A DNA stretch of 9,904 nucleotides from Planctomycetaceae bacterium (GTDB lineage Bacteria; Planctomycetota; Planctomycetia; Pirellulales; Pirellulaceae), in the NCBI GenBank assembly GCA_012965455.1, contig DTSG01000352.1, positions 1-9,904 of the forward strand, read 5' to 3'. This document shows positions 1 through 6,930 of the stretch, in pieces. The position numbers and the translations under genes were made by a program. Position 1 is the first letter of the stretch; every line of letters starts with the position of its first letter. The notes beneath the pieces are model-generated. The model did not search any database. It was not told where the DNA came from and saw only the letters and a program-made list of their open reading frames with translations.

Positions 1-118
1 CAGGAGGCGTAGCACCCATCGATAAAGGCGTACCGGCGAACCTTCTGCGGCTGAGGGTGCCGCTGCGATATATTTTTTGGTAGGTTGTTAGGGAGATGCA
101 ATCTACCAATCAAAGGAC
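1..118. other. Left window edge, no assignable gene
   Basis: This stretch precedes the first sulfatase. On the plus strand, one frame is open from base 3 to a TAG at 81-83 (26 codons, ending RVPLRYIFW) and could be the end of an upstream gene, but it shows no recognisable motif. On the minus strand a short open stretch contains SRRRF, faintly like a twin-arginine signal, but with no ATG or ribosome binding site in front. The T-rich run TATTTTTTGG near 71-80 may belong to a promoter or terminator. Nothing here can be called with confidence. Confidence 0.2.
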
Positions 119-1639
119 ATGCCATTGAAATTCCTAGCCATTCTGTTTATTTCGTTTTCCGTAATTTCAACCACCGTAGCCAAAGAACGCCCCAATGTTG
201 TCATCATCTACGGCGATGATGTGGGCTATGGTGATGTCGGTGTGTACGGTTCAAAGCTAATCCCTACGCCCAATATTGATCGACTTGCTAGTCAAGGATT
301 GCGACTCACCGACGGGCACTGCTCGGCAGCCACATGCACTCCGTCCAGATTTTCCATGCTGACCGGTATTCACGGCTTTCGGCGTAACGTTCGCATCCTC
401 GCACCAAACGCCCCGATGACCATCAAGCCAGACATGTACACGCTCCCCCAGTTATTCAAGGACGCCGGTTATCGCACGGCTATCGTTGGGAAATGGCACC
501 TCGGTATCGGTGACGGCGTAACTGCAGTCGACTGGAACGCTGACGTTAAACCAGGCCCACTAGAAGTAGGCTTTGATTATTCATTTTTGCTACCCTCGAC
601 CAACGACCGCGTGCCTTGCGTTTACCTAGAGAACCACCGAGTCGTAAATCTCGATCCCAGCGATCCTCTTTTTGTCGGCTCGAAACCCGCAGGTGTCGTG
701 GCGACCGAATACCCTGATGGCAAGAAAAACCCTGAATCCATGACTTATTACAAAAGCAGTCACGGCCACAACACATCCGTCATCAACGGTATCGGACGTA
801 TTGGGCGTCAATTTGGTGGTAAGTCCGCCCTCTGGAACGACGAAACGATGGCCGATACGTTCGTTGAGAAAGCAACCGAATACATCTCCAATCAAAGGAA
901 GAACAAGCCTTTCTTTCTCTTCTTCTCGTCCCAAGATATCCACGTTCCGCGGGCCCCACACCCACGCTTCCGAGGTAAATCTAAATTAACCTATCGGGGT
1001 GACGCTATGGTCCAACTCGACTGGGCAACCGGCGAAATACTTGACGCCCTCGAAGCCAACGGTCTCGCTGATAACACACTCGTCATTTTCTCCAGTGACA
1101 ATGGCCCCGTCTATGACGATGGCTATGAGGATGGAACTACCGTGCTTACTTCTACTAAAGAAGTCGACCGCGGGCATGATGCCTCCGGACCCTACCGAGG
1201 TGGTAAGTACCAAATCTACGAAGGAGGTACTCGAGTACCGTTCATCGTCAAATGGCCCGGTCGCATTGAGATCGGAACATCCGGTGCAATGGTCAACCAA
1301 ATCGACTTCATCGCATCCTTTGCCAGTCTGCTAAACATAGAACTCGACGACACCCAAGCGCCAGACAGCCGCAATGTCCTGCCAGCGTTACTCGGGCAAT
1401 CCAATTCTTCCTATTCCCTGATGCTCGAAGAAGCTAAACGCACCGTTGCCCTACGAGACGGTCACTGGAAATATATTCCTACGCCAGCCAACATAGGCGG
1501 ACAACTGTACAACCTTGAGTTGGACCCAGGTGAGCAAACCAACGTCGTTGAAAAACATGCCGACCGAGCCAAGCAAATGAACATGCGGCTCGAGGAGCTT
1601 GTAGCCACAAAACAAGGCATTCGGTCAGCGACAAAATAA
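119..1639 (+). CDS. Secreted formylglycine-dependent sulfatase (arylsulfatase A-like)
   Basis: This 506-residue protein is a type I (S1) sulfatase, which hydrolyses sulfate esters, probably on polysaccharides or other sulfated organics outside the cytoplasm. Residues 1-21 are a signal peptide (hydrophobic FLAILFISFSVISTTVA, cleavage after VA). The family landmarks appear in order: metal-binding DD at 33-34 in YGDDVGYGD; the maturation signature CTPSRFSMLTG, in which Cys73 would be converted to formylglycine and Arg77 is the conserved partner; GKWHLG at 124-129 (Lys125, His127); His275 in QDIHVP; the metal-binding SDNG at 326-329; and GGKYQIYEGGTRVP at 361-375, whose Lys363 is probably a sulfate-binding lysine. 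Length is normal for the family and no catalytic residue is missing. ATG 119 is chosen because it starts the signal peptide. AAGGA sits only about two bases before it, closer than usual for a ribosome binding site. The substrate cannot be read from sequence. The gene converges on the fusion gene with 9 bases between stops. Confidence 0.95.
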   Translation: MPLKFLAILFISFSVISTTVAKERPNVVIIYGDDVGYGDVGVYGSKLIPTPNIDRLASQGLRLTDGHCSAATCTPSRFSMLTGIHGFRRNVRILAPNAPMTIKPDMYTLPQLFKDAGYRTAIVGKWHLGIGDGVTAVDWNADVKPGPLEVGFDYSFLLPSTNDRVPCVYLENHRVVNLDPSDPLFVGSKPAGVVATEYPDGKKNPESMTYYKSSHGHNTSVINGIGRIGRQFGGKSALWNDETMADTFVEKATEYISNQRKNKPFFLFFSSQDIHVPRAPHPRFRGKSKLTYRGDAMVQLDWATGEILDALEANGLADNTLVIFSSDNGPVYDDGYEDGTTVLTSTKEVDRGHDASGPYRGGKYQIYEGGTRVPFIVKWPGRIEIGTSGAMVNQIDFIASFASLLNIELDDTQAPDSRNVLPALLGQSNSSYSLMLEEAKRTVALRDGHWKYIPTPANIGGQLYNLELDPGEQTNVVEKHADRAKQMNMRLEELVATKQGIRSATK

Positions 1640-1640
1640 C

Positions 1641-1660
1641 TCGCTTGGCTATTTCAGCGA
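1641..1660. terminator. Weak inverted repeat between convergent stop codons
   Basis: TCGCT (1641-1645) and AGCGA (1656-1660) form a 5-base-pair stem with a 10-base loop. It overlaps the end of the minus-strand fusion gene, whose TAG is at 1649-1651. It is the only hairpin seen at the convergent junction. It is short and lacks a T-run, so a role in termination is a guess. Confidence 0.15.
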
Positions 1661-4600
1661 TTGCAAATACGCCACAAGGTCAGCTAACTGCTCTGGCGTC
1701 AGATTATTGGAAAGCCCGACCGGCATCATTGAGCCCTGGGATTTCACGCGCTCGTCGATGTCCTTCTTGTCTAAAGTTACGGGCACACCGTTTGTTTGAC
1801 GAATCTGCACCTGCAGCGCACTCTCACCAGTAACGAATCCACTGAAGACCTTACCCTGCGCCGTCTGGAATAGATACGTATCAAACCCTTGTGCGATTTT
1901 AGCGCTGGGCTTAAAGACAGATTCCAACAACTCTGCTTTTTTGGACCGCTTGCCAATGTCAACCAAATGCGGCCCCTTGGGTACTTGTCCGTTAGCCGTC
2001 GTGTGACACGCCAAACAATTCTGTTTCTTAAACAATTCCGCCCCTCTGCCAACATCTCCCTCAAACTCAGACGCTCGATAAACCACCACATCAGCGGCCA
2101 AATTAGCAATCAGATCGGGATTCGAACTGTCCGCCTCGACAATTACAATCGGCGCGATCGGCTCAGTTTTTCCAGTCACCGCGGTGGCTACCTCGAGCCC
2201 TTGAATCTTCACTTTATGCCTAGCAAACTCCACTCCCGCCAGCTTACGACTTTCCGCGTCTATCTGCGGAATAAATTGCTTCAGAACAGCGGTGATCGTG
2301 TCGCTTTCACTCCACTTTTGGCGATCGTAATAAGGCCCAGTTCGATCGGGTCTGGTGCCCCACCAATCCCCTTTGTACTCACCTTCACGATAGTACAAGC
2401 GGATGAGGGTCGTAATAACATCTTGCCGAACCTCGGTACTTCGAACTTCACTTAATTTTTTTACCAAGCCATTGACCACAACCGCATTATGCATGTACTT
2501 CAGCGCCCATAACGCTCCGTCGGAATATGGGCCTTCAACAGCCTGCAAGCAAGCTTCCACTGAACCACAGAGAACCAATGCTCGCACGGCAAGATGAGGC
2601 AACACTCTGCCGGGATCCGCTTGTTTGTATAACGGCGTTAATTCGGGTACAGGATATTGTTCGGATCGATTTGTGAGCGGCAAGATTGCTTCCGCTGCCT
2701 CGGCATCACCAATGCGGCCCAAGCTAATCAGCGCCTGAGCCTGTACTCGTGGATCCTCGTGCTGCAGCATTTTCACAAATGGTCCAACTTCCAACCCTGA
2801 CAATTCACCGAGACGATCTGTCAAAGCTCGCATTACATTGACGCTAATGCCCGAATCGCCCATCAACGAAATGAGATCTTTGCTACAACTTTCTCCCGCA
2901 AGCTGCTTAAGTGTATAAATAGCGGCCACACGACCCTCTGTGACACTGCCTTGCTCTTTAATAGCCGACAGCAAATCTGCATAGCGCCGCTCTGTTAACC
3001 CTCGTCGCAAAATCTCTCGCTGTGCATGTATTTGATAGACGTGACTCGGAGCAAACAAATGCTTGAGCAACTGACCGTCTGTTTGCTCAAGCATGAAAGG
3101 GAACGGTTTCGGCACAAACCCCGTGGGAACTACTTGCGCCACAAATCCAACATCGGGACCCTCGTAGGCAAATTTTCCATTTTTCCAACTCGCGACATAC
3201 ATTCGGCCGCTACCGTCAACATCCAGATCCGTGGGGCGCGGGAGTTTCAGAAACACTTCTTGATGAGCATCATAGGTAGGTCCGTTACCAGGTAAATTGT
3301 GTCTGTAGATTTCACTACGACCCCAGTCGCAGGTATACAATGCGTTGCCGTATTGCTGCGGCCAGCGGAGGTCATGCAAAAACATCGATCCACACCCTGA
3401 ACCACCGCCATAGTCGGCCAACGGTGGCAACCCTTCCTCCGTGAAATTCAAATAGAGCGACGGGTATCCGTAATCGCCCGATTGATAGATGTGGCTCAGT
3501 CGAATATCCCAACCGCCACCGTCATTAGTATTGTCGCGGGTAAATATATTCATCAGCGGGTCGATGCTGACATCCAGAATATTGCGCTGCCCCCAGCTAT
3601 AGACTTCCATGTCTGTACCATCGGGTCGGACTCGCAAAATCCCCCCTCCGCGTTTAGTGAGCTTTCGGCCATCAGTGCCGGTAGCATTCACAAACCCAAA
3701 GTCACCCACCGCAATGTACAACCAGCCATCAATCCCCATGCGGATACCATTGGTCGTATGATCAGCGCCACGCTTATTTAACTGATCCGTAGTAATACCC
3801 GTAATCAAGGTTTCCTGCTCATCAGCGGTACCGTCGCCATCTACATCACGAAAAACACTTAGCAGCGGTGGATGTAGCACCCACAACGATCCGTTATCGA
3901 AGAACAACCCTCGCGGATGATCCATTTTCGCAAATTCGTTTATAAGATCAGCACGCCCGTCTCCATCAACATCGATACATCGCAGCACTTTGCCTTGTCC
4001 TGGCTCTTTACCCAAAGATCCTTGCGGGTCCACACCAACAAATAATTCACCGGTTGGCGCAGCCGTGATACAAACGGGGTAATTAACTTCCGGTGGATTG
4101 CCAAACATCGTAACGTCAAATCCAGCTGAAGCCGTTACGTCTCCGGTCGTCGAATTGGTCGGATTTGTTGCCACAGAGGCCTTAGGAAGCGGCGGCAGGT
4201 CCGGACTTTCATACGCCTCAAACTCCCACAGGCTCGCCCAATAGCCTGGCGTGGAATTCACAAAAGTGACTTTCAAGAATTTTGTGCCCACCGCGTCCAC
4301 GGCGTGAGGGGTGACGCGGCCCTTTTTCGTGTTTTTAGACTGGTCGACAATCACATTCCAGTTTTCGCCGTCTTTTGAAGCGGAAACCTTATATCGATAA
4401 ACGGCATTGTCTTTTTCCCAATGTATCCGCAGCGACCGTACATGTTTGGCATCAGCCAATTCCACTTGCCATGAATCACCGTTGCCCACATCATGACTGC
4501 ACCAGCGCGTTGATAAGTCGCCATCATTTCCATTTTTGACAAAGTTCTTCTTGTTTGTCTCTTCACTATCAGCTTTCGCGGGCATCTTCAGTGCTAAATT

Positions 4601-5500
4601 TCCCGGACCGCAGCAGCTCACCGGCAGCCGATTTGCGCTAGGCTTGTTGGCACCTTTCGGTGCGACTTGAATGTCAATCAATTTCTTAATGCCGGCGTCA
4701 ATTTCGGGAGTGGTCTTCGTGAAGTGCTTCGCGGGGTCTAAATCAACGGACCACAGAATTCCACGAGTCAGCATATCTAGCCAAGCCGGTTCCGCCATGG
4801 TCTCGTTGTAGTGACCGATCGTCGTTGCGAAAACGTTCCCTTTACCGTATTTATTGGTCCAGATGCAAATCTGAGGTTCACCGTCTGGTTTACGTTTCGC
4901 TTGGCCTAACACCGTCGCGGTATCAAACAGTTTGATCGAATAGTACAATTCGCCCTTGGGTGCTATGAAAGTCTCTCCAAAACCTTGCATCGCGGGATGA
5001 TCCGGCTTTACATTATCCACTTGGTATGAATAATGCGCCCCATGCCGAGGTGACTGCATGCCGACGAACTCAAACCACTTGTCATCGCCGGTGCGGTAGG
5101 AATGCATTGCACAGTGTATCAGAATTGCTGGCAGGCCTTCCCGATGTGGGCGGATGATATTTTCGACCCAGTCCTTGTCCGGCACGTTCGCAAAACACTC
5201 ATTGTGCAGCACTACGTCAAATCCATCCGACCAATTTTTGTCACGATATAGCGGAATCTTGGTATTGGTCGTCGTACCACCTTGTTGCACGATTGTCCAA
5301 ATAACATTGGCGCGAGCGGACACACCTTTGGCAATGATCTGCTTCTGCCGCGTGTAATCGTGGCAACAACCGCCGCAGACCAATAAAGCGCGAATCGGAC
5401 GCTGGGGTGTTCCCAAATTCGCAGTGGGTTCAGCGGCCTCCACTAATTGTGATGACAGTGACAATAGGATAACTAACAGCACAGCCGAGACGTTACGCAT
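1649..5500 (-). CDS. Secreted ThuA / F5-8C / heme-propeller / HEAT / cytochrome c fusion
   Basis: This is a giant multi-domain secreted protein of 1283 residues from ATG 5500. Residues 1-23 are a signal peptide (VSAVLLVILLSLSSQLVEA). About 36-255 is a ThuA-like domain, a glutamine-amidotransferase fold linked to sugar use (ALLVCGGCCHDYTRQ, then HNECFAN, ILIHCAMHSYR and TTIGHYNE). About 294-430 is an F5/8 type C (discoidin-like) domain, often carbohydrate-binding (NDGDLSTRWC, VSASKDGENWNV). About 460-800 is the PVC-type propeller once called a putative membrane-bound dehydrogenase, with calcium-loop-like DVDGDGRAD (510-518) and DVDGDGTAD (552-560). About 815-1035 resembles HEAT repeats. The C-terminus is a class I cytochrome c with CLACH at 1162-1166 and a possible axial Met in GSMMP (1256-1260). 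A likely role is periplasmic sugar oxidation with electrons leaving through heme; the reaction is unknown. A TTG at 5518 and a GTG at 5515 would extend the reading frame by 6 or 5 residues. ATG 5500 is preferred because the signal peptide starts there and GGTGAG lies 10 bases upstream. Confidence 0.92.
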   Translation of the reverse strand: MRNVSAVLLVILLSLSSQLVEAAEPTANLGTPQRPIRALLVCGGCCHDYTRQKQIIAKGVSARANVIWTIVQQGGTTTNTKIPLYRDKNWSDGFDVVLHNECFANVPDKDWVENIIRPHREGLPAILIHCAMHSYRTGDDKWFEFVGMQSPRHGAHYSYQVDNVKPDHPAMQGFGETFIAPKGELYYSIKLFDTATVLGQAKRKPDGEPQICIWTNKYGKGNVFATTIGHYNETMAEPAWLDMLTRGILWSVDLDPAKHFTKTTPEIDAGIKKLIDIQVAPKGANKPSANRLPVSCCGPGNLALKMPAKADSEETNKKNFVKNGNDGDLSTRWCSHDVGNGDSWQVELADAKHVRSLRIHWEKDNAVYRYKVSASKDGENWNVIVDQSKNTKKGRVTPHAVDAVGTKFLKVTFVNSTPGYWASLWEFEAYESPDLPPLPKASVATNPTNSTTGDVTASAGFDVTMFGNPPEVNYPVCITAAPTGELFVGVDPQGSLGKEPGQGKVLRCIDVDGDGRADLINEFAKMDHPRGLFFDNGSLWVLHPPLLSVFRDVDGDGTADEQETLITGITTDQLNKRGADHTTNGIRMGIDGWLYIAVGDFGFVNATGTDGRKLTKRGGGILRVRPDGTDMEVYSWGQRNILDVSIDPLMNIFTRDNTNDGGGWDIRLSHIYQSGDYGYPSLYLNFTEEGLPPLADYGGGSGCGSMFLHDLRWPQQYGNALYTCDWGRSEIYRHNLPGNGPTYDAHQEVFLKLPRPTDLDVDGSGRMYVASWKNGKFAYEGPDVGFVAQVVPTGFVPKPFPFMLEQTDGQLLKHLFAPSHVYQIHAQREILRRGLTERRYADLLSAIKEQGSVTEGRVAAIYTLKQLAGESCSKDLISLMGDSGISVNVMRALTDRLGELSGLEVGPFVKMLQHEDPRVQAQALISLGRIGDAEAAEAILPLTNRSEQYPVPELTPLYKQADPGRVLPHLAVRALVLCGSVEACLQAVEGPYSDGALWALKYMHNAVVVNGLVKKLSEVRSTEVRQDVITTLIRLYYREGEYKGDWWGTRPDRTGPYYDRQKWSESDTITAVLKQFIPQIDAESRKLAGVEFARHKVKIQGLEVATAVTGKTEPIAPIVIVEADSSNPDLIANLAADVVVYRASEFEGDVGRGAELFKKQNCLACHTTANGQVPKGPHLVDIGKRSKKAELLESVFKPSAKIAQGFDTYLFQTAQGKVFSGFVTGESALQVQIRQTNGVPVTLDKKDIDERVKSQGSMMPVGLSNNLTPEQLADLVAYLQSLK

Positions 5501-5663
5501 GGATGGGATTCTCACCAAGAAACAATGTTACTATTACACAAATGCAAACTTCAATCGTAACACATCGAGCATCGACCCGCGAACGCCAATCTGCAACACG
5601 TTACCGACAGCATGGGGTGGCAGCCTGAGTACTGGTGGTGGCAAGAAAGCCATGCTTGCGTCT

Positions 5664-5840
5664 TTAGGACCGCAACTTTGCGAGCTTTTCGATCTGTGTG
5701 AGCATTAGCTTGCGATGCGTCGTAATCGAGGTTTCATACTGTTTAATAATCCCGTGCAAACGTTCAACTTCTTCCTGCAAAGTGGCGGTTGCTTGAGGAT
5801 CCTCGCCACATGCAGAACACGGTTGGAGTCTATCAGTCAT
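5664..5840 (-). CDS. Small CxxC protein with predicted coiled coil, 58 aa
   Basis: I do not recognise a family. The frame runs from ATG at 5840 to TAA at 5664-5666 and encodes 58 residues. The N-terminus is MTDRLQPCSACGED, with Cys8 and Cys11 forming a CxxC pair that could bind metal or react with thiols. Residues about 20-56 (LQEEVERLHGIIKQYE, then THRKLMLTQIEKLAKL) are charged, leucine-spaced and helical in character, which suggests a short coiled coil or dimer. There is no signal peptide, so it is probably cytoplasmic. A purine-rich GAGAAGAG lies about 9 bases before the ATG as a possible ribosome binding site. A single CxxC gives only half of a normal four-cysteine zinc site, so dimerisation through the coiled coil could complete it (inference). 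Its reading direction matches the fusion gene 160 bases downstream. The orderly composition makes a real gene more likely than chance, but only conservation would prove it. Confidence 0.55.
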   Translation of the reverse strand: MTDRLQPCSACGEDPQATATLQEEVERLHGIIKQYETSITTHRKLMLTQIEKLAKLRS

Positions 5841-6130
5841 AGTCGAATTCTCTTCTCAAAGTTGATGCGGTCGTATTAGTCACACATGTTCCGCATGGTC
5901 CAAATGTTGTGGAGCAAGGTGTTCCCGCCCTGCCTATGTGTTTAGTATAACCTAAATAGCGGGCACAATGTACTTCAGATTATCCGCAGCAGCCTCGGCA
6001 CATACCACCACACCTTTCACGTAAATGAACGTATCCCTGAAATCGCCTCGGACAATCTATCAAGGTCGCCACCCGTAAGTTAAAATGCATTACGGATAAA
6101 CGTACCCAAACTTCACTAGGAACTAATTAC
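5841..6130. other. Intergenic region between divergent small gene and NIPSNAP gene
   Basis: These 290 bases separate the minus-strand small gene from the plus-strand NIPSNAP gene, so they should carry both promoters. No credible gene was found. Two short minus-strand open frames exist: about 36 codons from ATG 6090 with a cysteine-rich end, and a frame without an ATG ending at 5952 (last residues NLKYIVPAI). Neither has a ribosome binding site. AGGAA at 6117-6121, 9-10 bases before ATG 6131, is a good ribosome binding site for the NIPSNAP gene. Confidence 0.4.
5944..5949 (-). promoter_or_regulatory. Possible -10 element for the small CxxC gene
   Basis: On the minus strand TATACT lies about 100 bases upstream of the ATG at 5840, matching five of six bases of TATAAT. 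The hexamer 17 bases further upstream (TACATT) is a poor -35 match. Between this site and the gene, ATGCGG (5865-5870) and CCGCAT (5891-5896) could pair across a 20-base loop in the leader. Planctomycete promoters are poorly conserved, so this is only a candidate. Confidence 0.2.
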
Positions 6131-6871
6131 ATGAATCGCATTGCCGCCACTCTTATTGTCTCAATAGGACTCTCCATGCTAACGACCATTGTCACTGCTG
6201 ATGTTTATGAACTCCGTACGTACACAACCAATGCAGGTAAACTTGATAACCTTAACGCTCGATTCCGCGATCACACTGTTGCTCTGTTTGAAAAACACGG
6301 TATACAATCGATTGGTTACTGGGTTCCAGTAGCCAAAGAAAACACGCTCGTTTACGTCATCAAACACAAGAGTCGGGATACTGCCAAAGCATCATGGCAA
6401 GCATTTATCGCTGACCCCGCCTGGAAGAAAGTCGCACGAGAGTCACAACTAGATGGGAACATATTGGCCAAAGCACCAGAGTCTGTCTACATGGAAACGA
6501 CCGACTACTCTGCCACATGGAAAAATGGTTCCGCCGACGATGATGACCTCTTCGAACTACGAATCTACAAAGCGGCAGAGGGAAAATTAGGTAAGCTCGA
6601 CGCGCGGTTTCGTGATCACACCATTCGCCTATTTGAAAAACATGGAATGCGTAACGTCGCCTATTGGCACCCAACAGATGAACCCAATTCAAAAGACCAT
6701 CTGATCTACATCATCAAACATGAAAGTCGCGCAGCCGCAAAAGCGTCGTGGCAAGCATTTGGCGCAGACCCAGACTGGAAAAAAGCCGCTGCTGCATCAG
6801 GCGTCGGTCGCCTAGCAAAACCACCTGCGTCGACTTATATGAAAGCCACTGACTACTCGGCGATCAAGTAA
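6131..6871 (+). CDS. Exported tandem NIPSNAP-domain protein
   Basis: This 246-residue protein is made of two NIPSNAP domains, a ferredoxin-like alpha/beta-barrel fold of unsettled function in bacteria. Residues 1-23 are a signal peptide (MNRIAATLIVSIGLSMLTTIVTA), so it acts outside the cytoplasm. Domain 1 (about 25-128) starts VYELRTY and contains ARFRDHT...LFEKHG, YVIKHKSR and AKASWQAFIADPAWKK. Domain 2 (about 140-244) repeats the same blocks: LFELRIY, ARFRDHT...LFEKHG, YIIKHESR and AKASWQAFGADPDWKK. A short acidic linker (SADDDD) joins them. ELR.Y, the FEKHG block and the W..F..DP.WKK block are typical of the family. AGGAA 9-10 bases before the ATG supports this start. The gene stands alone on its strand and converges on sulfatase 2 with 59 bases between stops. 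It may act as a homo-pseudodimer, since single-domain members of this fold tend to dimerise. The ligand is unknown. Confidence 0.9.
   Translation: MNRIAATLIVSIGLSMLTTIVTADVYELRTYTTNAGKLDNLNARFRDHTVALFEKHGIQSIGYWVPVAKENTLVYVIKHKSRDTAKASWQAFIADPAWKKVARESQLDGNILAKAPESVYMETTDYSATWKNGSADDDDLFELRIYKAAEGKLGKLDARFRDHTIRLFEKHGMRNVAYWHPTDEPNSKDHLIYIIKHESRAAAKASWQAFGADPDWKKAAAASGVGRLAKPPASTYMKATDYSAIK
6203..6514 (+). repeat. NIPSNAP intragenic repeat, unit 1
   Basis: Codons 25-128 of the NIPSNAP gene. This unit matches unit 2 with a period of 115-116 codons. The matching blocks are ELR.Y, ARFRDHT, LFEKHG, IKH.SR, AKASWQAF.ADP.WKK and YM..TDYSA. The duplication is clear in protein and visible but diverged in DNA (for example GATCACAC and TTTGAAAAACA recur). 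Confidence 0.85.
6548..6862 (+). repeat. NIPSNAP intragenic repeat, unit 2
   Basis: Codons 140-244 of the NIPSNAP gene, the second copy of the internal duplication. It differs from unit 1 mainly in the segment after the conserved YW, where it carries a short extra stretch (HPTDEPNSKDH against VPVAKENT). Confidence 0.85.
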
Positions 6872-6930
6872 CTGAAAAACGGTCGCCCATGTAGGATAAC
6901 GCCGAACTTCTGCGACGCAAATCACAATGT

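Noticed and set aside
3..83. Possible upstream gene end, and a twin-arginine-like SRRRF on the opposite strand
   Set aside because: Both are too short and lack a start codon or family motif.
1889..2455. 188-codon plus-strand open frame inside the fusion gene
   Set aside because: It lies opposite the well-supported HEAT and cytochrome-containing region, has no recognisable motif and is an antisense shadow of that gene.
5424..5708. 94-codon plus-strand open frame
   Set aside because: It overlaps the fusion gene's signal peptide and the end of the 58-residue gene on the other strand, has no ribosome binding site, and its composition is not protein-like.
5952..6052. Minus-strand open frame ending NLKYIVPAI with protein-like composition
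   Set aside because: It has no ATG or GTG at a sensible position, is bounded upstream by two consecutive stop codons, and matches no family I know. It may be a gene fragment, but this cannot be supported.
5980..6090. Minus-strand 36-codon frame with a cysteine-rich end (CGGMCRGCCG)
   Set aside because: The cysteine pattern is suggestive, but there is no ribosome binding site and the frame overlaps another open frame; chance is more likely.
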